Source: CAZRUA01 sp964603125 (GTDB lineage: Bacteria; Bacteroidota; Bacteroidia; B-17B0; Aurantibacillaceae). Taken from it: a stretch of 34,628 nucleotides of DNA. Every line of letters begins with the position of its first letter. Within the stretch, counting starts at the first letter, position 1. The stretch spans positions 1 to 34,628 of the forward strand of contig CAZRUA010000030.1 in the NCBI GenBank assembly GCA_964603125.1, given 5' to 3'. The notes beneath the pieces were generated by a model. That model ran no database searches. It was not told where the DNA came from and saw nothing but the letters and a program-made list of their open reading frames with translations. Of this stretch, positions 25,585 to 33,003 are shown piece after piece. The position numbers and the translations under genes are program-made.

Positions 25585-26895
25585 TTAGTTTGATTTTCTT
25601 ATGATTTCTGCACCAATAGCATTTAAACGTGTATCGATGTGTTGGTAACCTCTATCTATTTGATTAATGTTAAATATTGTGCTCTTTCCTTTTGCGCTCA
25701 TAGCTGCAATTAGCAAAGCAACACCAGCTCTAATGTCGGGAGACGCCATTTGAATCGCTCTTAATTGCAATTGTCTGTCCATTCCCATTACAACAGCTCT
25801 GTGTGGGTCGCATAACATAATTTTGGCGCCCATATCAATTAGCTTGTCAACAAAGAACAAACGGCTCTCAAACATTTTTTGATGTATTAATACGTTGCCT
25901 CGAGCTTGAGTTGCCGTAACTAAAACAATACTAATTAAGTCAGGAGTAAATCCTGGCCATATTGCATCAGCTACAGTTAAAATTGAACCATCAATATATG
26001 TATCAATTTCATAGTGGTCTTGAGCAGGAATATAAATATCATCACCACGACGTTCTAAGTTAATACCTAAACGTTGAAACACACTTGGTATAACGCCTAA
26101 GTTGTCGTAAGAAACATCTTTGATTGTTATCTCACTTTGTGTAACAGCAGCCATACCAATGAAAGAGCCAATCTCAATCATATCTGGTAAAATGCGATGT
26201 GTAGTGCCATGAAGCTTACTCACGCCTTCTATAGTTAACAAATTACTTCCGATACCTGTAATTTTTGCACCCATGCGATTAAGCATTTTGCAAAGTTGCT
26301 GCAAGTATGGTTCGCAAGCTGCGTTGTATATTGTTGTAGTTCCTTCCGCTAAAACAGCTGCCATTACTATGTTTGCTGTTCCTGTAACAGAAGCTTCATC
26401 CAATAGCATGTAAGAACCTTTTAAATTCTTACCCTCTACTTTAAAAAATTCTGTTTCGTCGTTGTAATTAAATTTCGCTCCTAATTTTTCAAAGCCTAAG
26501 AAGTGAGTATCCACTCTTCTTCTTCCAATTTTATCTCCGCCTGGTTTTGGCATATAGGCATGGCCATAACGCGCTAACAAAGGACCAACAATCATAATTG
26601 AACCTCTCAAGCTTCCGCCTTTCTTTTTAAATTCAGGCGAAACTAAATAATCAACATTTACATTGTCGGCTTGGAATGTATATTCTTCGTGACCGGTTTT
26701 TTCAACTTTCACTCCTAAGTCGCGCAGCAAATCAATTAGTTTGTTTATGTCTACAATATCAGGAATGTTGCTGATTACAACTTTTTCTGGAGTTAATAAT
26801 ACTGCGCAAAGAATTTGCAAAGCCTCGTTTTTAGCGCCTTGCGGAATGATATCACCTTTTAATCTTTTCCCACCTGTTACTTCAAAAATTGCCAT
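25585..26895 (-). CDS. murA: UDP-N-acetylglucosamine 1-carboxyvinyltransferase
   Basis: 436 residues with the EPSP-synthase fold. Lys22-Asn23 (QGAKNEAL) matches the phosphoenolpyruvate-binding pair of E. coli MurA. Arg97 lies in SLRGSI, and Asp318 (PGFTPD) matches the catalytic base Asp305. In the active-site loop (GGDKIGRRRVDTHF) Asp121 stands where E. coli has Cys115. The enzyme transfers enolpyruvate from PEP to UDP-GlcNAc, the first step of peptidoglycan synthesis in the cytoplasm. Asp at this site is known from mycobacterial and chlamydial MurA, where it keeps activity but prevents fosfomycin attack. The gene sits between DUF4290 (8 bases upstream) and tlpA (1 base downstream). Confidence 0.95.
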   Translation of the reverse strand: MAIFEVTGGKRLKGDIIPQGAKNEALQILCAVLLTPEKVVISNIPDIVDINKLIDLLRDLGVKVEKTGHEEYTFQADNVNVDYLVSPEFKKKGGSLRGSIMIVGPLLARYGHAYMPKPGGDKIGRRRVDTHFLGFEKLGAKFNYNDETEFFKVEGKNLKGSYMLLDEASVTGTANIVMAAVLAEGTTTIYNAACEPYLQQLCKMLNRMGAKITGIGSNLLTIEGVSKLHGTTHRILPDMIEIGSFIGMAAVTQSEITIKDVSYDNLGVIPSVFQRLGINLERRGDDIYIPAQDHYEIDTYIDGSILTVADAIWPGFTPDLISIVLVTATQARGNVLIHQKMFESRLFFVDKLIDMGAKIMLCDPHRAVVMGMDRQLQLRAIQMASPDIRAGVALLIAAMSAKGKSTIFNINQIDRGYQHIDTRLNAIGAEIIRKSN

Positions 26896-26903
26896 ACAAT
26901 AGT

Positions 26904-27569
26904 TTAATATTTTGGTTTACGAAATTTATGTTTGTGTTTCTTGTTGTTGTTATGACGTTTTTCTCCGCCTCCAGTGTTTCCTAGTGGGTTGTTATTTCGC
27001 TTAACTAATTCGTTCGAAGAACTAATTACCGAAACGTCTTCCAGGTTTAATTGACCCTGTGATAACTCATCTAAATGTTTGATGATGATGTCATCGCTTG
27101 TCAAATCCTTATTCCAAGTGATGTAAGATTTTTTTAATTGATTAGCAATGATACGTTTCAATTCATTTTTCTCAGCACCTTCAGGGTATTCTTTTGCTTT
27201 AGCGATAATGTTTTCGATTGTTTTGCCATAATGGCGATATTTAATATTACCACTTGGATAGTTCACTCTTTCAGGTAAAGTAGCTAATGATTCTTGCGAA
27301 GGAACTGGATATGGAGAATCAACATCAAGTTTAAATTTTGAAATCACAAAAAGGTGATCCCATAATTTGTGCGTAAAATCCTGCACATCACGCAAGTGTG
27401 GGTTTAATTGACCCATTACGTTTATGATAGCTTTCGCACATTTGTTTCTTTCTTCTCTATCTTCAATTGTACAGCAATGATCAACCATTCTTTGTATCCC
27501 ACGACCGTATTCGGCAATAGTTAATTTTGGTAATTGCGTGTTGTAATTTAATCCTTCTAGAACTTGCAT
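26904..27569 (-). CDS. DUF4290 family protein
   Basis: 221 residues, soluble, no signal peptide. The start LNYNTQLPKLTIAEYGRGIQ and the middle NVMGQLNPHLRDVQDFTHKL are the DUF4290 hallmarks as I know them from Bacteroidota. The final ~45 residues turn low-complexity and basic (NNNKKHKHKFRKPKY). The function is unknown. In this phylum the gene is commonly found just upstream of murA, as here, with an 8-base gap, so a cell-envelope or division-linked role is plausible but unproven. A TATCTTTA (27591-27598, minus strand) 21 bases upstream is one base off the -7 consensus. Confidence 0.85.
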   Translation of the reverse strand: MQVLEGLNYNTQLPKLTIAEYGRGIQRMVDHCCTIEDREERNKCAKAIINVMGQLNPHLRDVQDFTHKLWDHLFVISKFKLDVDSPYPVPSQESLATLPERVNYPSGNIKYRHYGKTIENIIAKAKEYPEGAEKNELKRIIANQLKKSYITWNKDLTSDDIIIKHLDELSQGQLNLEDVSVISSSNELVKRNNNPLGNTGGGEKRHNNNKKHKHKFRKPKY

Positions 27570-27687
27570 TTCTGAATTTTATTTAAGGTTTAAAGATAAT
27601 GAAAAATAGCTAATTTTAGCTTGATTTTGAATAAATTATGAACCTTTCCATTAACTAGTTGTTGTTAGAAAAACGCTGCTTTTTGTA

Positions 27688-28590
27688 TTAAAACTCTAAA
27701 TAAGGTTCAATTTTTTTTAAGAGTTCGTCATTAACAACACTTGTGTTTTTTAAATCTTTTAAAGCATTGTATTTACCATGTTTTTCTCGGTATTGAACAA
27801 TTGCATTTGCAACATTGTAATTAATATAAGGATGTTTTTTTAAACGGTTTATATCAGCAAAGTTTGGATTTAATTTTTCAATTGCATCCGCATCTATTTT
27901 AATATTGTTTACAAATAATTGGTAGAGTGTGTCTTTCATCCCATAAACCTCAAGCAGCTGTTCTTTTTTGTAGAATCCGCCTAATGCGTTTCTGTATTTT
28001 AAAATCTTTTTTGTAAAGGCTGGCCCAATCCCATTTAGTGAGAGTAATTGTAAACTATCAGCCGAATTAATTTCAATTATTTTATTGAATTTCTTTTCTT
28101 CTTTTACAAATTCGGTTTTAGGTAATTCTGTTTTCTTATCCGATTCAATAATGATATATGCTTCTAATTTACTGTAAAGTTTTTCGCTTACTCCGTAAAC
28201 TTTTTTTAAATCTTCCTTCGTTTTAAATTTACCACCTTTTTTTCTAAAATTATCCAACACGTTGGCTGCTTTGGCTGAAAAACCTAGCGTTTTGGCCTGA
28301 TCTGTGCTTATGGTGTTTGGGTCGAAAGGAAAGAGTGTAGATGAGTCTTTAGAGATAATTTGTAAGTTAGGCAACTGATTAGAACTAGAGGAAATGTTAG
28401 AATCTTTCTCAATTTTCAGAGTAGCTTCATTCGTTATTTCTTGAATACTTATATTGTTTGTTGGCTCTAATCGCGAAACATAAAATTTAATGGCAAGTAA
28501 AATGAACACGATTGTTGTTAAAACAATTACGCCGTTTCGTTCCCGACGATTAAAATTAAAATAGTCTGAAATACGTTTGAGAAAATTCAT
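27688..28590 (-). CDS. Membrane-anchored protein with three ComEA-type helix-hairpin-helix modules
   Basis: 300 residues. One transmembrane helix (about 20-38) follows a basic N-terminus (FNFNRRERNG), leaving the rest outside the cytoplasm. Three consecutive HhH modules of about 60 residues follow. Module 1 (87-148) has FDPNTISTDQAKTLG and KKGGKFKTKEDL. Module 2 (172-232) is the best match to ComEA (INSADSLQLLSLNGIGPAF, with KYRNALGGFYKKEQL). Module 3 is 238-300. Such domains bind DNA without sequence specificity; in ComEA this serves DNA uptake across the envelope. Whether this protein does so is inference. ATG 28590 leaves one base after the permease stop; an in-frame TTG at 28614 was not preferred. 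Confidence 0.85.
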   Translation of the reverse strand: MNFLKRISDYFNFNRRERNGVIVLTTIVFILLAIKFYVSRLEPTNNISIQEITNEATLKIEKDSNISSSSNQLPNLQIISKDSSTLFPFDPNTISTDQAKTLGFSAKAANVLDNFRKKGGKFKTKEDLKKVYGVSEKLYSKLEAYIIIESDKKTELPKTEFVKEEKKFNKIIEINSADSLQLLSLNGIGPAFTKKILKYRNALGGFYKKEQLLEVYGMKDTLYQLFVNNIKIDADAIEKLNPNFADINRLKKHPYINYNVANAIVQYREKHGKYNALKDLKNTSVVNDELLKKIEPYLEF

Positions 28591-28591
28591 T

Positions 28592-30001
28592 TTAACTTGT
28601 TCTTTTCGGAGCAAATAGATAATAAACAGGAATACCTAAAAGCACTATTCCAAGGCCAATTCCGGCTTGTGTAAATTTATAGTAAAGTAAGTCAATACAA
28701 ATTCCTAAAGTAATAACAATGTATAAAATTGGAACTACAGGGTAACCAAAGGCTTTGTATGGTCGTTCAGCAGTAGGTTCTTTTTTTCGAAGCACAAAAA
28801 TTGCAGCAATAGTTACGATATAAAAAACTAAAGAAGCAAAAGTGGCATAACCAAGTAAATCGCCATAACTACCGCTCAAACATAATGCGCTTGCCCAAAT
28901 GCCCTGTAAAATCAATGCATAAGCAGGAACTCCCTTTGAATTTAAGCCCGAAGCTTTCTTAAAAAATAAGTTTTCTGCTGCCATTGCCTGAAATAAACGA
29001 CTACCAGCTAATATTAAACCATTGTTGCAGCCAAAAGTCGAAATCATTATTAAACCAGCCATTAAGTATTTAGCTGTATCTCCAAACACTGTTGCCAGAG
29101 CTGCTGCTCCAACACGGCCTTGCTCTGCCATAGCAATTTCATTATTTGGCAACAAACATAAATATGCTACATTGGCTAATATGTAAATTGTGGTTACAAT
29201 TACTGTCCCAAAGAACAAACCAAGTGGAATATTTTTGCTAGGATTTTTAATTTCACCTGCAATAAAGGTTACGTTATTCCAAGCGTCACTACTAAATAAG
29301 GAATTGATTATAGTTGAACCCATAACCAATAAAATAGCAATTCCGCTTAATACTGTTGTTGAAACAACCTTACCATCTTTTACTACTGTTTGAGTTGCTT
29401 TCCATGGTTCTGAAAAATTTTGCGACCAAACATCTGTTTGTGTGCCAAAATAAATCCCCACGATAATCAATCCAAATAAAGCAATAAGCTTGGCAGATGT
29501 AAAAACTCGTTGGATGATTTTTCCGTTCTGAATACCATTAATGTTGATGTAAGTTAAAATGGCAATTACACCGATGGCTAATAGCTGAGCATTTTTAAGT
29601 TTAAAAGCACCAATTTCAAAACAAACAACATTTTCTTCAAACAATGGAATAAAAACCCCAGTGTATTTTGCAAATGCCACAGCAACTGCGGCAATTACTC
29701 CTGTTTGAATAACCAAAAACACAGTCCATCCGTATAAAAAAGCAATTAAATTACCATAGGCTTTTTGCAAATAAACAAACTGACCACCTGCATTCGGCAT
29801 CATACCAGCTAATTCGCCATAGCTTAAAGCGGCAAAAATGGTAATGATACCAGTTAACACCCAACATAATAGCATGTATATTGGGCTACCAATATCCAAC
29901 ATCATATCAGCAGACACAATAAAAATACCTGATCCAATCATTGAACCAGCTACAAGCATTGTTGTGTCAAATAAGCCTAAGGTACGTTTACTATCTGTCA
30001 T
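28592..30001 (-). CDS. APC superfamily amino-acid permease (LAT-like)
   Basis: 469 residues with about 12 hydrophobic segments. The helix-1 motif GSMIGSGIF (19-27) is the substrate-binding signature of APC transporters and AYGNLIAFLYGW lies in helix 3. The pattern and short termini resemble the LAT-type prokaryotic branch (SLC7-like; exchangers such as SteT or AdiC relatives). The amino acid carried cannot be read from sequence. It is followed by the HhH gene with one base between, and preceded by a hairpin and the second permease gene. Confidence 0.88.
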   Translation of the reverse strand: MTDSKRTLGLFDTTMLVAGSMIGSGIFIVSADMMLDIGSPIYMLLCWVLTGIITIFAALSYGELAGMMPNAGGQFVYLQKAYGNLIAFLYGWTVFLVIQTGVIAAVAVAFAKYTGVFIPLFEENVVCFEIGAFKLKNAQLLAIGVIAILTYININGIQNGKIIQRVFTSAKLIALFGLIIVGIYFGTQTDVWSQNFSEPWKATQTVVKDGKVVSTTVLSGIAILLVMGSTIINSLFSSDAWNNVTFIAGEIKNPSKNIPLGLFFGTVIVTTIYILANVAYLCLLPNNEIAMAEQGRVGAAALATVFGDTAKYLMAGLIMISTFGCNNGLILAGSRLFQAMAAENLFFKKASGLNSKGVPAYALILQGIWASALCLSGSYGDLLGYATFASLVFYIVTIAAIFVLRKKEPTAERPYKAFGYPVVPILYIVITLGICIDLLYYKFTQAGIGLGIVLLGIPVYYLFAPKRTS

Positions 30002-30008
30002 AAAAGTA

Positions 30009-30032
30009 TTAAGGCGACTATTGTCGCCTTAA
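30009..30032 (-). terminator. Perfect hairpin between the two permease genes
   Basis: TTAAGGCGAC (30009-30018) pairs with GTCGCCTTAA (30023-30032) around a four-base loop. Read on the minus strand it is followed by TACTTTT and then directly the next ATG. It is 10 bases past the upstream permease stop. It could terminate the first message only partly, because the T tract is weak. Confidence 0.65.
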
Positions 30033-30041
30033 TTATTGCTG

Positions 30042-31535
30042 TTAATCTAATGTTTCTCCTCTTTCTAATCGTTCAAGGTTACTGTTTCTCTTGCTATACA
30101 AGAAGTAAACTAAAATACCTAAACCACCCCAAATCAGGAAAGCAAACCAAGTTTCTGGGCGAACAAAACACATTAAGAAAATATTGAATGCTACACCTAA
30201 TGAACCAACAATGTAAACTGCTGGTGTTTTGTATGGACGCTCTAAATCAGGGCGTTTGAAACGTAAAATCATTACGGCAACGCAAACCATGCTAAACGCA
30301 AGTAAAGTTCCCATACTGCACATTTCCGAAATTTTGTCGATTGGAGTTACAGCTGCAATAATTGAAATGATAGTACCAACTAATATTGTAGAACGATAAG
30401 GTGTTTTGAATTTGTGGTGTAAAGCTCCAAACATTTTCTTTGGTAATAAACCATCTTTAGCCATACCTAAGAAAATACGAGTTTGACCTAACATCATAAC
30501 CAACATTACACTCATTAAACCTGCAGTTGCAGCAACCGTAATTAATAATGTAGCCCACGTAAGTCCAATTCCACTGAATGCAGAAGCTACAGGGGCTGTT
30601 TTGTCTAAGTCAGTATATTTTACCATACCTGTTAAAACTAATGAAACAGCGATATATAACACGGTACAAATTACTAACGAAGCAACGATAGCAAAAGGAA
30701 CGTCTTTTTTAGGATTGATAGCTTCACCAGCCTGAGTTGAAACTGCATCAAATCCGATATAAGCAAAGAATACAATTGTGGCCGCAGTTAATACTCCTCC
30801 AAAACCAAAAGTAAACTTACCGGTTGTAGCACCCGCAGCATCTAAAACAGGTTTAGCATCAGGAATAAATGGCTTCCAGTTATCAGTATTTACGTAGAAC
30901 GCACCAACAAAAATTACGAATAATACAACTGCAATTTTAACAATAACGATAATATTATTAGTACTTGCAGCTTCTTTGATACCTTTAATTAAAATAGCTG
31001 TAATAACCCAAGTGATAATAAAAGCAGGTAAGTTAAATGCAAAACTTGGTTCAGCTAAACCAGCCGCTAAGCACTTTTCTTTAGCAGTAACTAAGTCGTT
31101 AGTTAAGAATATTGGTAAATCAATATGTACAATATGAAGTAATTTATTGAAATATCCGCTCCAAGCAACCGCAACGGTTGTGGCGCCCATCATGTATTCT
31201 AAAATCAAATTCCAACCAATAAACCAAGCGAAAATTTCACCTACAGTTCCGTATGCATAAGAATAAGCTGAACCTTCCACAGGAAGAACAGAGGCAAATT
31301 CAGCATAACAAAGGGATGCAAACAAACATCCAATACCTGCAATCACAAATGATAAAGCTAAAGCTGGACCCGCGTGATCATGAGCTGCAATACCAGTTAA
31401 GGTAAAAATACCTCCACCTATAATTGCACCAATACCTAAGGAAGTTAATCCCCATTTGGTCAAGACTCTTTTTAAGTCACTTTTTTTCATATCGGCCTCA
31501 AAGGCAGCGATAGGTTTTCTTCTCCAAATTGACAT
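30042..31535 (-). CDS. APC superfamily amino-acid permease (cationic amino-acid transporter type)
   Basis: 497 residues with about 12-14 hydrophobic segments. The N-terminal KKSDLKRVLTKWGLTSLGIG and GAIIGGGIFTLTG motifs, then YAEFASVLPVEGSAYSYAYG and GWNLILEYMMGATTVA, match the CAT/YfnA group (bacterial relatives of SLC7A1-4). It also has FFAYIGFDAVSTQAGEA, the conserved loop between helices 6 and 7, and a terminal ERPYKTPAVYIVG stretch. Substrate not assignable with certainty. It is upstream of the LAT-like permease. A TATATTTA (31575-31582, minus strand) might be its -7 box, about 40 bases from the ATG. Confidence 0.88.
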   Translation of the reverse strand: MSIWRRKPIAAFEADMKKSDLKRVLTKWGLTSLGIGAIIGGGIFTLTGIAAHDHAGPALALSFVIAGIGCLFASLCYAEFASVLPVEGSAYSYAYGTVGEIFAWFIGWNLILEYMMGATTVAVAWSGYFNKLLHIVHIDLPIFLTNDLVTAKEKCLAAGLAEPSFAFNLPAFIITWVITAILIKGIKEAASTNNIIVIVKIAVVLFVIFVGAFYVNTDNWKPFIPDAKPVLDAAGATTGKFTFGFGGVLTAATIVFFAYIGFDAVSTQAGEAINPKKDVPFAIVASLVICTVLYIAVSLVLTGMVKYTDLDKTAPVASAFSGIGLTWATLLITVAATAGLMSVMLVMMLGQTRIFLGMAKDGLLPKKMFGALHHKFKTPYRSTILVGTIISIIAAVTPIDKISEMCSMGTLLAFSMVCVAVMILRFKRPDLERPYKTPAVYIVGSLGVAFNIFLMCFVRPETWFAFLIWGGLGILVYFLYSKRNSNLERLERGETLD

Positions 31536-31614
31536 AATTATTTTTTAATTATTTAATAATGATTCATAAAGCTGTAAATATAGGAAATTTTTACACTTTT
31601 GGTGGTTTTGAGCA

Positions 31615-31651
31615 ATAAAAAACGCCCCAATTTAGTTGCGGCGTTTTTTAT
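31615..31651 (-). terminator. Strong terminator after the 62-residue gene
   Basis: ATAAAAAACGCC (31615-31626) and GGCGTTTTTTAT (31640-31651) form a perfect 12-bp stem around a 13-base loop. Symmetry makes it active in both directions. On the minus strand it lies about 22 bases after the stop of the small gene. Confidence 0.9.
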
Positions 31652-31672
31652 TTACTGGAAATTAATTTGTTA

Positions 31673-31861
31673 CTAATTCATCACATTTGCAATTTTTCCT
31701 GCTTTAGCGCTATCTTTTACTGACAAGGCTTTAGAGTAATTTAAAATGTTTAAGATTGTTTCTTCACAAGGTTCGCTAACGTTTGGATTTAATTGGCGTT
31801 TAGCTAATTTTGCATTAGGGTTAGCGTTTTCAGTAAGATTAGGAGTAGCTGTTTTTACCAT
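31673..31861 (-). CDS. Small soluble protein of 62 residues, unknown
   Basis: The frame begins MVKTATPNLTENANPNAKLA and ends with a probable helical part (CEETILNILNYSKALSV, then AKAGKIANVMN). No signal peptide, membrane segment or metal motif; one cysteine. Reasons to regard it as a gene: codon use like its neighbours, a strong terminator just after the stop, and no overlapping frame. I do not recognise a family and found no clear TAnnTTTG box upstream (31862-31950). It stands alone between the permease gene and dgkA. Confidence 0.65.
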   Translation of the reverse strand: MVKTATPNLTENANPNAKLAKRQLNPNVSEPCEETILNILNYSKALSVKDSAKAGKIANVMN

Positions 31862-31950
31862 AGGCTAATTAAAGGGGTTTAAGGGTTATTTATAGTAAAA
31901 ACGAGATTTATTTTGCTTTATTGTGTGTAGATTAAATTTTTTTTAATGGT

Positions 31951-32304
31951 TTAAATTGCCTTAAAGTAAGGGGTAAATATTATTCCTCCCGTAATAGCTG
32001 CACCAATGCTTACAATTAATGTAGCTCCTGCACTAATATCCTTTATTTTCTTTATTTTCTCATTCTGTTCGGTGCTATATAAGTCACAAAGTGCTTCAAT
32101 AGCTGTATTTATCATTTCAAAAGAAATAACCAGAGCAATGCAAAGTATAATGGCTATCCATTCAGTTGAGCTTATATTAAAGTAAAAGCCGGCAACAATT
32201 GCAATAATGGCACAAAAAAAGTGAACTCTCATATTTAATTCGCTTTTTAAGGCGCTAACAATTCCTTGTAAGGCGTAATCAAATGATTTGAAGAATTTGT
32301 TCAT
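31951..32304 (-). CDS. dgkA: Diacylglycerol/undecaprenol kinase
   Basis: 117 residues, typical of DgkA, with three membrane helices. Conserved residues are visible: Glu22 (SELNMRVH), Asn66 to Glu70 (NTAIE) followed by Asp74, and the KDISAGA motif (88-94) with Asp89. The family phosphorylates diacylglycerol or, in many bacteria, undecaprenol, to recycle lipid carriers. It lies 20 bases downstream of the DUF1361 gene and is probably the last gene of the right-hand operon. Confidence 0.9.
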   Translation of the reverse strand: MNKFFKSFDYALQGIVSALKSELNMRVHFFCAIIAIVAGFYFNISSTEWIAIILCIALVISFEMINTAIEALCDLYSTEQNEKIKKIKDISAGATLIVSIGAAITGGIIFTPYFKAI

Positions 32305-32324
32305 TCTGTTGTTGTTGAATAAAA

Positions 32325-33002
32325 TTATTTCGGATTGTTTATATCTCTATGCTTTACAATATTATGAAATGCTTGGTATCCAAAATATAAAAATAAAGCA
32401 AATATGAATGTAAAGGACCATGTTTCTTTAAAATAGTTTTTTGAAAAGATGGATTGAAATATATCGTTCAATAAATCAAATGGTTTGTAAATAACATCCC
32501 AGCTATTTGAACGCATGTACCTACCTAAATATACACCATATGAAACTGCTAAGAATAATATTGGCAATAATAGTTTTTGAAACTTTGGGTCAATTCGTTT
32601 AAAGAGCTTATTCCTAAAGTCGTCTATACTGTAAAACATTAGTAACAGTCCTATAAGCGAAAATGAAAATATGATAACAACATCAAACCACATAGGGATT
32701 AGGAGATTTGGTTTTAAATGGAATGAATCCGTTACAATGTATGGTGCATTAGGTAAAAATAGAATCCATAAAATAGCAAACAAAATTTCTTTCATTTGAA
32801 ATTTGACGGCTTTATTATAGGAGGTCTTCCAAGCTAAACTGCTAATCAGGCATGGTATCCAGGCTAAAAACACATTCCATATTAAAAATAAGTAATTTGT
32901 GCTACCTGTTTTAAAAACTCTTATAAACAAAAGTCCACAAGCCATTACACTTAACTGAGCTACAAATTTATATTTGCTTTTATTAAATCTATCTAAGTTC
33001 AT
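32325..33002 (-). CDS. DUF1361 family membrane protein
   Basis: 225 residues with six or more hydrophobic segments. The hallmarks of DUF1361 are present: LFLIWNVFLAWIPCLIS (about 38-54) and LFLPNAPYIVTDSFHLK (about 81-97). Function unknown. The start codon follows the stop of the LRR gene after one base, so the two are probably translated in sequence. Confidence 0.85.
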   Translation of the reverse strand: MNLDRFNKSKYKFVAQLSVMACGLLFIRVFKTGSTNYLFLIWNVFLAWIPCLISSLAWKTSYNKAVKFQMKEILFAILWILFLPNAPYIVTDSFHLKPNLLIPMWFDVVIIFSFSLIGLLLMFYSIDDFRNKLFKRIDPKFQKLLLPILFLAVSYGVYLGRYMRSNSWDVIYKPFDLLNDIFQSIFSKNYFKETWSFTFIFALFLYFGYQAFHNIVKHRDINNPK

Positions 33003-33003
33003 T

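Noticed and set aside
27608..27621. Short symmetrical AGCTAATTTTAGCT upstream of DUF4290
   Set aside because: A six-base AT-rich arm with a two-base loop is not more than expected by chance in such sequence.
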